DNA of 64,000 nt from JAXDMK01 sp963765955 (GCA_963765955.1 CAVXYA010000001.1:1-64000); one strand, 5' to 3'. Counted from the stretch's first letter, positions 17,010 through 24,543 are shown. The notes: generated by a model not told the origin, from the sequence alone. Numbers and translations are program-made.

Positions 17010-17816
17010 TCATCGTCCGCCGTCGTCGTCCTCCGCCATGCCGGTCGTGGGCGGGCGCCACTCGTCGAGATCGGGCTTCTGGAGCCGCACCAGTTCCTCC
17101 AGCTGCTGGAGGGCGGGCGACGGATCGATACCGAGCGCCCCGGCCAGATTGGCCCGCAACCGGCCGAAGGCGCGTAGCGCCTCGGCCTGGCGGTCGGAGC
17201 GGTAGAGGGCCAGCATCAGTTGGGCCCAGAGCGGCTCCCGGAGCGGGTAGGAGTCGGCCAGCCGCCGGAGCTCACCCACCACCGTGGCGTGATGGCCCAG
17301 GACCAGCTCGGCCTCGATCCAGTCCTCGACCGCCGCCAGCCGTAGTTCCCGCAGCCGGGTCGCCTCGTCATGAACGAACACCTGGCCCGCGAAATCGGCG
17401 AGCGCGTCGCCCCGCCACAGGCCGAGGGCACTTCCCAGGTGGACCGCCGCCTCCCGCATCGACCCCACCGCCAGTGCGATCCGGCCGGCCTCGACCAGCC
17501 GCTCGAACCGGGCCGCGTCGAGCTCGTCGTCACCGACGTGGAGGACGTAGCCCGGCTCGCGTTCCTCGAGCATCGCCTGGGCGTTGCGTCCGCCGCGGGC
17601 CAGCACCTGGCGGAGGAGGGAGACCTGAACCTGCACCGCCGCCGACGGGTCGGCCGGGAGGTTGCCCGGCCACAGGACCGCGACGATTCGGTTGGCCGCG
17701 ACAACCTGGTTGGCGTGCACCAGGAGCAACGCCAGCAGCGCCCGCGGCTGCCGTCCGAGGTCGAGGACGCAGTCGTCGTGAACAACCTCGAGGGTCCCGA
17801 GGACCAGGAACTGCAC
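17010..17816 (-). CDS. SARP-type transcriptional regulator (winged-helix plus BTAD)
   Basis: A 268-residue regulator. Residues 1 to about 95 form an OmpR-like winged helix (LGTLEVVHDDCVLDLGRQPR, LLALLLVHANQVV, VLWPGNLPADPSAAVQVQVS). Residues 105-255 form the bacterial transcriptional activation domain of TPR-like helices (FERLVEAGRIALAVG, LREPLWAQLMLALYRSDRQ, LGIDPSPALQQLEE). This is the minimal SARP layout without an ATPase. Such proteins usually activate nearby clusters, but no biosynthetic genes adjoin it. The start is the GTG at 17816. It is isolated between toxin-antitoxin modules. Confidence 0.85.
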   Translation of the reverse strand: MQFLVLGTLEVVHDDCVLDLGRQPRALLALLLVHANQVVAANRIVAVLWPGNLPADPSAAVQVQVSLLRQVLARGGRNAQAMLEEREPGYVLHVGDDELDAARFERLVEAGRIALAVGSMREAAVHLGSALGLWRGDALADFAGQVFVHDEATRLRELRLAAVEDWIEAELVLGHHATVVGELRRLADSYPLREPLWAQLMLALYRSDRQAEALRAFGRLRANLAGALGIDPSPALQQLEELVRLQKPDLDEWRPPTTGMAEDDDGGR

Positions 17817-17989
17817 CGCGGAAGTCTAGGCGTACGCCTCAGCTCTGAAAGCGTTACACCTCATTTCAATGGCTCTCGGGCCACATGGGTAGTACGTCGA
17901 CAACTGCGGACGAGGATCGTTGCTTACAGCAGCCGCGAACAGAGCCGGGGGGAGGGGCGGACGACCACCGGCGCGATCCAAGATCGAGT

Positions 17990-18005
17990 GATGTAACCTT
18001 ACATC
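17990..18005. promoter_or_regulatory. Palindromic operator fused to the vapBC module 2 start
   Basis: GATGTAA (17990-17996), CC, TTACATC (17999-18005) form a perfect inverted repeat that ends directly at the ATG of 18006. A -10-like TAACCT lies inside it, 6 bases before the ATG. A protein bound here would block both promoter and start codon, as expected for vapBC autorepression. Upstream sequence 17817-17989 has no other feature. Confidence 0.5.
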
Positions 18006-18257
18006 ATGCTGCGAACGCAGATTTCACTCACCGAAGAGGAGCGACGCGCCCTCGACGAGGCGTCCGCTCGGACCGGCCGGTCGATTTCGGCCCTCATCAG
18101 AGACGCTGTTGATGCCTTCTACTGCTCCGAACACTCCCTCGAAGGCGACCTCGAAGTCATGCGCCGGGCGTTCGGATCGTGGAGGTCACGCGAGATCGAT
18201 GGCGCCGATTGGGTCGAGCAGCTGCGTTCTGGAGGCCGCCTGGCGGACGGCGAGTGA
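18006..18257 (+). CDS. vapB: VapB-type ribbon-helix-helix antitoxin
   Basis: An 83-residue CopG-like protein (MLRTQISLTEEERRALDEA, then GRSISALIRDAVDAFY) with a C-terminal acidic and Trp-containing tail. Its stop overlaps the GTG start of the PIN toxin. The ATG directly follows a perfect palindrome, which probably serves as its own operator. Confidence 0.85.
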   Translation: MLRTQISLTEEERRALDEASARTGRSISALIRDAVDAFYCSEHSLEGDLEVMRRAFGSWRSREIDGADWVEQLRSGGRLADGE

Positions 18258-18631
18258 CCGCCCTGGTCGACACTTCGGTCCTGATTGACTACCTCCGTGG
18301 CCACGCGGGCGCGGCCGACCTCCTCGAGAGGGCGCGAGCATCCGGGATCTTGCATGCGAGCGAGATCACCCGCGCCGAGGTCCTGGCCGGCATGCATGAG
18401 GAGGAGGAGGCGCCAACGAGGTCGCTGTTCTCTACGCTCGCCTGGCACGACGTCGATGCAGTTGTCGCGGAGCAAGCTGGGGTGCTTGGGCGACAGTGGC
18501 TAACGAGCCATCGTGGCATCGACAGCGCCGATCTCGCGATTGCCGCGACTGTCATCCTGATCGGCGGGGAGTTGCTCACATTGAACGTGCGCCATTTTCC
18601 AATGTTCCCCGAATTACGCCGGCCGTACTGA
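18254..18631 (+). CDS. vapC: VapC-type PIN-domain toxin
   Basis: A 125-residue PIN protein. Acidic site residues lie in ALVDTSVLIDYLRG (Asp), ITRAEVLAG (Glu) and IDSADLAIAATV (Asp), and the LNVRHFPMF ending is typical of this VapC subgroup. The GTG at 18254 is set by the GTGA overlap with vapB. A reading that extends upstream to 18179 only re-reads vapB in another frame. Confidence 0.87.
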   Translation: MTALVDTSVLIDYLRGHAGAADLLERARASGILHASEITRAEVLAGMHEEEEAPTRSLFSTLAWHDVDAVVAEQAGVLGRQWLTSHRGIDSADLAIAATVILIGGELLTLNVRHFPMFPELRRPY

Positions 18632-18726
18632 CCGGCGCACGTCAACACCCGGGCGGTGAAAACCTCGAGTCCGAAGCAAATGCGCAGCTTCGTATAGCTA
18701 GGCGACGAGATCGCGCTGCAGAACGA

Positions 18727-19485
18727 TCAGCCGGCGACCCGTAGCAGGAGTGCGTCGATCTGGGCCCGGGTGATCTCGAAGGGCCGATGCTCGGACACGG
18801 GGTGGACCATCAGGTTGCCGTTGGCATTCCACCCGACCAGGGACAGGTCGCCGAGTTGGACGAGGAACCGGCCGTCGGCGTCGGTGAGGCGCACGTCCGG
18901 GATCCCGGGAGCGGCGTCGCCGAAGTCCCATGGTCCTCGACGGTCGAAGCGCTGCGTCGCGATCAGGGCCCCGTCAGGCGACGGCCCCGCGCCCCAGGAT
19001 CGGTCCTGTCCGACGTCGGCTGGCGGGCGTTCGCAATCGTCGGCGGCGAACTGCCAGTCGGGGGCGGAGGCGCTGAACGCCTCCACACACTCGCCGAAAT
19101 ACTCCTCGGCGCTGAACCACAGCGTGCTCGCATCCCTCCAGCCGACGTCCCTGATTCGTGCGTTGCCCTCCCGCCGCAGGAACCGCCCCGCCTCGGTGCC
19201 CCGGGCCCTGTCGATGACCAGCACCGTCTGGTCCCCCGAGAACTCGGCTGGCTTGCGGATCACAGCCGAGAACACCCCGTCGGGGCTGGACGAGTGGAAG
19301 AAGTCGAACACGCTGCCAAGCAGGGGCGTGCTGATGCGGATCCCGTCCGGGTTCCGCATCCTGGCCTGGAGGCGGGAACCGGCGGCACAGGTGCCCACCA
19401 GGCCGATCGTCGCCACCAGCAGCCCGACGCTTACCATCCGCCGGGCCCGCTCGGGCCCTCCCACCCGGCGCACGACGGCTCGCAT
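18727..19485 (-). CDS. Membrane-anchored protein of unknown function
   Basis: A 252-residue protein with one N-terminal membrane segment (VSVGLLVATIGLVGTCAAG), perhaps also a lipobox at GTCAAG. A globular domain follows with features such as SPDGVFSAVIRKP, VLVIDRARGTEAG, DVGWRDASTLWFSAEE, SPDGALIATQRFD and LSLVGWNANGNL. The spaced SPDG and W motifs resemble degenerate beta-propeller blades, but too few are present to assign the fold. The ATG at 19485 is preferred to 19563 because it sits just ahead of the membrane segment. It is flanked by toxin-antitoxin modules. The function is not known. Confidence 0.55.
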   Translation of the reverse strand: MRAVVRRVGGPERARRMVSVGLLVATIGLVGTCAAGSRLQARMRNPDGIRISTPLLGSVFDFFHSSSPDGVFSAVIRKPAEFSGDQTVLVIDRARGTEAGRFLRREGNARIRDVGWRDASTLWFSAEEYFGECVEAFSASAPDWQFAADDCERPPADVGQDRSWGAGPSPDGALIATQRFDRRGPWDFGDAAPGIPDVRLTDADGRFLVQLGDLSLVGWNANGNLMVHPVSEHRPFEITRAQIDALLLRVAG

Positions 19486-19693
19486 GCCCGTGGACCGTAC
19501 CGGGCATGGTCGGCCAGACACTCTGGGCGCACCGAATCCTCGCGACACCCACATGCGGCCCACAAGGGAGGCCGGACCCTCGGCTCGACTGTGCAGAAGT
19601 CGGGCGTTTCACGGCGTCAGGAAAACTGACAGTGGCCTTCCGGGCCGCTAGGCCCTTAGGGTTGGCGGCTCGGGCCGCCTCCTCGATGTGATG

Positions 19694-19699
19694 TATAAT
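19694..19699 (+). promoter_or_regulatory. Leaderless -10 box (TATAAT) of vapBC module 3
   Basis: A consensus TATAAT at 19694-19699 is followed by 7 bases and the ATG at 19707. GATGT recurs three times across 19684-19706, possible half-sites for the antitoxin. Confidence 0.5.
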
Positions 19700-19706
19700 C
19701 TGATGT

Positions 19707-19961
19707 ATGCGACGAACAAACATTTACCTTGCGGATGACCAGTGCTCAGCGCTGGACGAACTCGCACGGTCGAGCGGCATCTCGCGAGCCGAGGCCATCC
19801 GGCGCCTGATCGACCAAGCCATCGCGTCCGACAGCCGCGACCTCCAGGGTGATCTGGCGGCGATCGAGGAGTCGTTCGCGACCCTCGGTGAGGATGATGT
19901 GGTGTTCGATCGAGGCGTGGACGAACGAGCGCGTCACCTGAACGCAATCGCAGCGAAGTGA
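19707..19961 (+). CDS. vapB: VapB-type ribbon-helix-helix antitoxin
   Basis: An 84-residue CopG-like antitoxin beginning RRTNIYLADDQCSALDELA, then GISRAEAIRRLIDQAI. The acidic tail contains LGEDDVVFDRG. Its TGA overlaps the GTG start of the toxin (GTGA). Confidence 0.85.
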   Translation: MRRTNIYLADDQCSALDELARSSGISRAEAIRRLIDQAIASDSRDLQGDLAAIEESFATLGEDDVVFDRGVDERARHLNAIAAK

Positions 19962-20347
19962 TTCTTGTCGACACCGATGTGCTGATCGCTCACCTACGCG
20001 GCATCGAGGCGGCGCGGGATTGGTTGGTTGCGGCCCGAACGGAAGCGGGTGGCCCCTTGGCAGCAAGCGTCGTGACTGCCACCGAGATCCTGGGCGGGAT
20101 GCGCTCGCCCGAACGAACCGCAGTGGCACGCCTCTTCGCGACCCTCCGCCTCCAGCCCGTGACCGAGGTGGTCGCCCGCCGGGCTGGTGAGCTCATGCGG
20201 GAGTACCGACGTTCACACGCGACCATCGGCCTCGGCGACTACCTCGTCGCGGCAACCGCGAAGGTCCAGGGTCTCGCGCTCGCTACCTTGAACGTGAAGC
20301 ATTTCCCGATGTTCGAGGAATTGCGCCCGCCTTTCCGGCTCGGGTGA
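19958..20347 (+). CDS. vapC: VapC-type PIN-domain toxin
   Basis: A 129-residue PIN-domain protein with acidic residues in ILVDTDVLIAHLRG, TATEILGGMRS and IGLGDYLVAATA, ending in LNVKHFPMFEELRPPF. The ending matches that of the vapC at 18254 (LNVRHFPMFPELRRPY), so the two toxins are close relatives. The GTG start at 19958 overlaps vapB. Confidence 0.88.
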   Translation: MILVDTDVLIAHLRGIEAARDWLVAARTEAGGPLAASVVTATEILGGMRSPERTAVARLFATLRLQPVTEVVARRAGELMREYRRSHATIGLGDYLVAATAKVQGLALATLNVKHFPMFEELRPPFRLG

Positions 20348-20376
20348 CCGTCCGATCGCAGAGCGAGCTAAGGCTG

Positions 20377-20404
20377 ACTTTACATAACCAGGATTATGGG
20401 CGGT
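20377..20404. repeat. dif-like 11-6-11 site candidate
   Basis: ACTTTACATAA (20377-20387), centre CCAGGA, TTATGGGCGGT (20394-20404). On the minus strand this reads ...CATAA-TCCTGG-TTATGTAAAGT, very like the arm and centre layout of bacterial dif sites (CATAA-6-TTATG with an AT-rich outer right arm). It lies between vapBC module 3 and MazEF module 3. The remaining 20405-20563 is without a recognisable gene. Confidence 0.5.
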
Positions 20405-20563
20405 CAATCGAGGAGCCAGTTATGTTCGCGCTGCAAGCCGTGTGGTGACGTGAAGCCCCCCGATGTCAGTGGATGCGCGGCTCACGGCGCTCCCGGACGG
20501 ACCCCTGAAGACCAGCCGCTCAGGACTGCGTCAGTGGTTGTTCGGCCGTGGTGCGGGCCGAGG

Positions 20564-20878
20564 TCAGCAGTCGAGGGTTGTGCCGGCAGTTTGGCAGATG
20601 TCGCGCGAGCGATCAGGACCTAACGCGCCTATCCGGTGAACGAGCATAGCCTTGGGGAACGGCTGGAGATTGTCGAAGGTGGCGACCGATTGCTGCGGGA
20701 GACCCTCGGCCTTGCCAAGAGGTAGCTCGCTGGGAATACCGCGAATGCGGCTGGTTACCGGCGCGACGAGGACCCGCTGCATCACGCGGTTGGCGCCATC
20801 TCGGCTCACCACGAGAAAGGGTCGGCCCTTCTCCTCCGGAGTCTCGCCCCACCACACCTCGCCTCTGGCTACCACCAC
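20564..20878 (-). CDS. MazF/PemK-family endoribonuclease toxin
   Basis: A 104-residue MazF-fold protein: VARGEVWWGETPEEKGRPFL, VLVAPVTSRIRGIPSELPLG, SVATFDNLQPFPKAMLVHRI. It shares the IRGIPSEL and FDNLQ blocks with the truncated mazF at 8349 but has a full-length C-terminal helix. It overlaps the antitoxin gene by 10 bases. Confidence 0.87.
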   Translation of the reverse strand: MVVARGEVWWGETPEEKGRPFLVVSRDGANRVMQRVLVAPVTSRIRGIPSELPLGKAEGLPQQSVATFDNLQPFPKAMLVHRIGALGPDRSRDICQTAGTTLDC

Positions 20879-21129
20879 TTCTCCCAGGGTTCGTCATCGA
20901 TCGCCAGTGTCGCCAGGCGCTTCGCCTCCGCCAGCTCGCTCTCGGATTCCGGGGCCTGTCGATAGCCGTTGGCGTACGCCTCATCGAGGGCATCTCGTCG
21001 CTGCCCTGAGACGATCATCTCCACAGCCCGCCGAACGGCAGACGAGCGGCTCGCGAACAGCCCCTGCGCAACGAGCTCGTCCAGTTCGCGCACGAGGCCA
21101 TCTGGCAGCTTCACCGCAATCTGCGTCAT
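20869..21129 (-). CDS. Ribbon-helix-helix antitoxin of a MazEF-like module
   Basis: An 86-residue antitoxin: TQIAVKLPDGLVRELDELV, FASRSSAVRRAVEMIV, and a tail with an acidic stretch ending WEKWW. The start ATG at 21129 follows a TATACT box after 6 bases. It should pair with the MazF toxin encoded downstream. Confidence 0.85.
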   Translation of the reverse strand: MTQIAVKLPDGLVRELDELVAQGLFASRSSAVRRAVEMIVSGQRRDALDEAYANGYRQAPESESELAEAKRLATLAIDDEPWEKWW

Positions 21130-21135
21130 GCATTG

Positions 21136-21141
21136 AGTATA
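21136..21141 (-). promoter_or_regulatory. Leaderless -10 box (TATACT) of MazEF module 3
   Basis: On the minus strand TATACT (21141-21136) lies 6 bases before the ATG at 21129. It is the same box and spacing as at 16910-16915. No ribosome-binding site is present. Confidence 0.5.
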
Positions 21142-21285
21142 CCGTCGGGTAATGCTAGCCCTCGGCGGCTTCGCCGGCCGACTGGCGCTCTATGGCTACG
21201 ACCTGTGCCGTGAGGGTGGACTCAAGGCGGGGATCGGATGTACTGGTTCCAGTTTTCGTCGTGTTCTCGGTGCCTTCGAGGCCTG

Positions 21286-22089
21286 TCAGCGGGCCCGGTC
21301 CCACTCCTCCAGCCGCGCCGCTGTCTCCCGGTACCGGACGCCTGGGATGAGGTGCACGCCGGTAAAGGCGCCGCTCTCGGCGACGCGGTGGGCCAGGTCG
21401 CAGGCGAGCTCCACGCCGGCGTTCCTGTCGCTCTCGATGGCGCCCAGCCAGGTGGCGGGGACGTCGATCTCCGGGATGGCGGCGACGAGCTTGCGGGCCA
21501 TCGACGCGCTGGGCAGCACCATGACGCCGGCGTACACGTCGCCGTCGAAGGGGACGGCGTCGCGCCACGCGAGCAGCGCGTCCACGTCGAAGGACACCTG
21601 GACGAACAGGAAATCCGCCTCCTGCTTCCAGGCGGGGAGTGGTCGCAGCCGGGTCGTGACGCCCGCCCGGAAGCGGCCGGCGTGGCCCTGGTGCTCGTCG
21701 CTGAACCGCCGCAGTTGCTCGATCATCGACCGGACCGTGAGCTGTCCGGTGCGGGCGCCCGCAACCGGCTCGTCCCCGTACACGAAAAGGAACTCGTCGA
21801 CGCCATAGGCGGCTCCGGTCAGGAGGTCGCGTCGGAAGCCAAGCGCGTTCCGGTCGCGGGCGTTGAGACAGGCGATGGCCCGCCCCCCCATGCGATCGAC
21901 CTCGTGGGCAACGGCGACACTCGACACGGTGGCCCGTCCCACGTGGTTGTCGGGGATGAGGTACGCAGAGGCCACCTTGCTGAGCACGCCGATCTGGTGC
22001 CGGACGTGCATCAGGTCGGGCCTGGTGGGCGGCTCGATCTCACAGATCCACTCGAAGGGCCGCCCGCTCATCCAGAGCAGGGTATCCAC
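21286..22089 (-). CDS. Methylenetetrahydrofolate reductase-like protein
   Basis: A 267-residue protein of the MTHFR/MetF TIM-barrel superfamily: EWICEIEPPTRPDLMHVRHQ at the start (the E-PP entry), GGRAIACLNARDRNALGFRR, GVDEFLFVYGDEPV (flavin/folate pocket region), EADFLFVQVSFDVDALLAW, GVMVLPSASMARKLVA and a C-terminal GVHLIPG. True MetF proteins read GD.P(R/K) after the LR.L.GDPP block; here it is YGDEPV. It may reduce methylene-tetrahydrofolate or act on a related one-carbon carrier. It stands alone between toxin-antitoxin modules. Sequence 22090-22240 and 21142-21285 has no other gene. Confidence 0.72.
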   Translation of the reverse strand: MDTLLWMSGRPFEWICEIEPPTRPDLMHVRHQIGVLSKVASAYLIPDNHVGRATVSSVAVAHEVDRMGGRAIACLNARDRNALGFRRDLLTGAAYGVDEFLFVYGDEPVAGARTGQLTVRSMIEQLRRFSDEHQGHAGRFRAGVTTRLRPLPAWKQEADFLFVQVSFDVDALLAWRDAVPFDGDVYAGVMVLPSASMARKLVAAIPEIDVPATWLGAIESDRNAGVELACDLAHRVAESGAFTGVHLIPGVRYRETAARLEEWDRAR

Positions 22090-22240
22090 GGGGACGGGCG
22101 TTGGTGGCTGGTCGTCAAGGTGTAGACGGTGGATGTGTCATTGCCGGACTCCCGAAGACATTCTCTGGCGGTCCGACAACGTCGACCCAGCTACGGCGCC
22201 GCTCGAGGAGGTCTTCGACTTGTGGTGCCCGCGGATGTTC

Positions 22241-22633
22241 TCAGGAAACGACTTCGAACTGGCAGCAGGGGCCGGGCGCGGCCGCAAGGCGGCCATCGAG
22301 GGTGAGGAGCGTGGCGCCCAGGGCCTCCGCCAGCGCGACATAGGCGGCGTCCCAGCCGCGGACCGTCGCCCGTAGAGCCCACACCCGATCGAGGAGGGGT
22401 TGGTGTCCGAACCGCTCCCCCGGCCAGTCCCGGAGATCTTCCACGGCCTGGGCGGCGGCGGTGTCATCGAGCCGCCCAAGCTGGTGGTGACGGCGGATGA
22501 CACTCACCACTTCGACATCGACGACGTGGGGTGCCGCATGATCGGGATCCGCCACCAAGCGTCGCCGGACGCTCTCCGCGAACGTCCCGTCGACGACGAC
22601 CTCGTACAGGCATGACGCATCAACCACCAGCAT
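22241..22633 (-). CDS. vapC: VapC-type PIN-domain toxin
   Basis: A 130-residue PIN-domain toxin with MLVVDASCLYEVVVDG (Asp), VVDVEVVSVIRRHHQLGRL (Glu), GWDAAYVALAEALGATLLTL (Asp) and DGRLA (Asp). The LGRLDD and AAYVALAEALGA blocks are typical of the mycobacterial VapC subgroup. The ATG at 22633 overlaps the antitoxin end by 14 bases. An upstream ATG at 22681 would add unrelated residues. Confidence 0.85.
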   Translation of the reverse strand: MLVVDASCLYEVVVDGTFAESVRRRLVADPDHAAPHVVDVEVVSVIRRHHQLGRLDDTAAAQAVEDLRDWPGERFGHQPLLDRVWALRATVRGWDAAYVALAEALGATLLTLDGRLAAAPGPCCQFEVVS

Positions 22634-22865
22634 CGGGCCACGGTCCGCGAAGCTCGTCGAGTGCTGCGAGCACGTCGGCATGGTCGATGTCGGCCGGCCG
22701 GCGCCGAGTCCGAGCGAGCCACTCCTCCACCGTCGGCCGACTGGCGAGCCGTGTCGCCTCCCGTCGAAGCAGCTCGGGGACTGTCAGACCAGCTTCGCCC
22801 GCCCGTCGCCGGAGGGCGGCATAGACGTCGTCGTCAAGGTCTCGGATCTGGATCGTTTTCGGCAT
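22620..22865 (-). CDS. FitA/VapB-like ribbon-helix-helix antitoxin
   Basis: An 81-residue antitoxin: PKTIQIRDLDDDVYAALRRR, AGLTVPELLRREATRLA, then VEEWLARTRRRPADIDHADV. This is the FitA-type layout with a C-terminal toxin-binding arm. No clear leaderless -10 is seen here, unlike the other modules. It starts at the ATG of 22865. Confidence 0.82.
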   Translation of the reverse strand: MPKTIQIRDLDDDVYAALRRRAGEAGLTVPELLRREATRLASRPTVEEWLARTRRRPADIDHADVLAALDELRGPWPDAGG

Positions 22866-23141
22866 CTCTCGCCGAGACTAACATGCGACTGCGCATGTGC
22901 TCATGCGTGAGCACATCACCGGGGAGATGGGGCGACAGGGCGTCTCAGGGCCCGCGCTCACCGGCCGCAAAACGCCCAGGACGCATGTTTGGGCAGGCCA
23001 TCGCCGAATCGCCGTCGCTCGGCTGGCAACCCAGCTGTGCCCGTCTCGGGCTTGGGCTTCGACGGGATCGGATCGACGGGTGGGATACTGAGTCGAATGT
23101 TGCGTCTAGCCGCCAAGTCCACGGCGAGGAGGGCTCGCGAG

Positions 23142-23345
23142 ATGGCCCAAGGTACGGTCAAGTGGTTCAACGGCGAGAAGGGGTTTGGCTTCATCAGCCC
23201 CGACGGCGGCGGCCCCGACGTGTTCGTGCATTTCTCCGCGATTGTGGGCACAGGCTTCAGAAACTTGGAGGAGAACCAGCGCGTCGAGTTCGAGGTCACT
23301 CAGGGCCAGCGGGGACCCCAGGCCGCTGAGGTCCGAGCCCTATAG
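23142..23345 (+). CDS. Cold-shock protein (CspA family)
   Basis: A 67-residue single CSD protein. RNP1 appears in NGEKGFGFISPDGGG and RNP2 in DVFVHFSAI, and it begins with the family opening MAQGTVKWFN. These RNA chaperones bind single-stranded RNA and DNA. The start ATG at 23142 follows GAGGAGGG. A GATACT -10 box lies at 23084-23089. It is 7 bases before an in-frame ATG at 23097, so a 15-residue N-terminal extension from a leaderless start is possible. Sequence 22866-23083 has no other feature. Confidence 0.93.
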   Translation: MAQGTVKWFNGEKGFGFISPDGGGPDVFVHFSAIVGTGFRNLEENQRVEFEVTQGQRGPQAAEVRAL

Positions 23346-23371
23346 CGATACCGGACTGTCACTTTCGTACG

Positions 23372-23398
23372 GAAAAACGACCGCCCACGTCGTTTTTC
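23372..23398. terminator. Strong bidirectional hairpin terminator after cspA
   Basis: GAAAAACGAC (23372-23381), 7-base loop, GTCGTTTTTC (23389-23398) form a perfect 10-bp stem with A-run and T-run at its ends. A second GC-rich hairpin (GGGCG.GGGGC-CTTC-GCCCC.GCCC) follows within 20 bases. The pair cleanly isolates cspA. Confidence 0.7.
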
Positions 23399-23486
23399 GA
23401 CCACAAAGGGCGCGGGGCCTTCGCCCCCGCCCAACATCGGGCACTGGCACTGAACGCTTGGCGTTGCGGGTGACCACGGAGGCGAT

Positions 23487-23651
23487 ATGACCGACGGAAC
23501 GAAGGATGCGGCGCCGGCGAACGAGCCGAGCGGCGACGACAACGAGGACAGTGATCTCGAGGGCGGCGGGAGTATCAACGACCCCCTCACCAGGCGGGAC
23601 GTCGAGGCGCCACGGGTTCCGTTCGAGACCGATCCCACGGTTGACGATTAG
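23487..23651 (+). CDS. Small acidic protein of unknown function (54 aa)
   Basis: ATG at 23487, seven bases after a GGAGG-like site, to TAG at 23649-23651. The 54 residues are highly acidic and disordered in character (EPSGDDNEDSDLEGGG, ETDPTVDD). No family is recognised. The ribosome-binding site and the clean codon use support translation, but short length leaves doubt. Sequence 23652-23847 holds no other gene. Confidence 0.45.
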   Translation: MTDGTKDAAPANEPSGDDNEDSDLEGGGSINDPLTRRDVEAPRVPFETDPTVDD

Positions 23652-23847
23652 CCGCCGGAGAGTTGATCCAGCAGCCCGCCTGGCGCTCTCGCGGGTGATC
23701 GGAGCGACACATGGCGGCTCGGCGACAAGGTCGGCTCTCGGCTGCGACGAGAGCATGCTTCCCTGCCCCGACGTAGTTGAGGACAAGGAGTTGACTCATG
23801 AACAGGAGCTGCCGCGGCATCTCGCCGGATCTCGACCCGACCACGTG

Positions 23848-24543
23848 TCAGCGGAAGCCGCTGGCGTCGCCGGGGCGAACGAGACAGAGCTCGTAGGCGA
23901 GGATCACCGCCTGGACCCGGCTGCGAACGCCGAGCTTGAGGAGCACGTTGCTCACGTGGCTCTTCACCGTCGCCTCGCTGAGGAAGAGCTCGGCCGCCAG
24001 CTCACGGTTCGATCCGCCCCTGGCGAGGCCGATGAGGATCTCGCGCTCGCGCCCGGTCAGTGTGGCTGCCGGAGCCGGCAGGTCACCAGGCGGTGAACTG
24101 CGGCCCTCCAGCTCGGACCAACGCTGCAACAACCGCCCCGTCACGGCCGGGTCGACGAGCGCGTCCCCGGCCGCCACCGCTCGGATGGCGGCGACGAGCA
24201 CGTCCGGCGTGGCGTCCTTGAGCAGGAACCCGCTGGCTCCGGCGCGCAGGGCCCCGAAGACGTAATCGTCGTCCTGGAACGTCGTGAGCACGAGCACGCT
24301 GGGGGCAGGGTCGCCGCCGGCGTCGAGGATGCGCCGTGTCGCCTCGATGCCGTCGCTGCCCGGCATCCGGATGTCCATAAGCACGACCTGCGGCGAGGCG
24401 GCCGCCACCACCCGTACGGCCTCGTCGCCGTCACCCGCCTCGCCCACCACGGTGAGATCGGGTTCGTTGTCGACGATGAGCCGCAGGCCACCTCGGATGA
24501 CCGCTTGGTCGTCGACGACGACGACGCGCACCAGGCCGGTCAC
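23848..24543 (-). CDS. LuxR/NarL-type response regulator
   Basis: A 231-residue regulator. The receiver domain (1 to about 120) has the acidic pair Asp11-Asp12, phosphoacceptor Asp57 (VVLMDIRMPG), Thr87/88 and Lys109 (GFLLKDA). The LuxR helix-turn-helix spans about 160-220 (LTGREREILIGLARGGSNRE, LFLSEATVKSHVSNVLLKLG). It is phosphorylated by the kinase encoded just upstream; the two genes overlap by 4 bases. Target genes are unknown. Confidence 0.92.
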   Translation of the reverse strand: MTGLVRVVVVDDQAVIRGGLRLIVDNEPDLTVVGEAGDGDEAVRVVAAASPQVVLMDIRMPGSDGIEATRRILDAGGDPAPSVLVLTTFQDDDYVFGALRAGASGFLLKDATPDVLVAAIRAVAAGDALVDPAVTGRLLQRWSELEGRSSPPGDLPAPAATLTGREREILIGLARGGSNRELAAELFLSEATVKSHVSNVLLKLGVRSRVQAVILAYELCLVRPGDASGFR

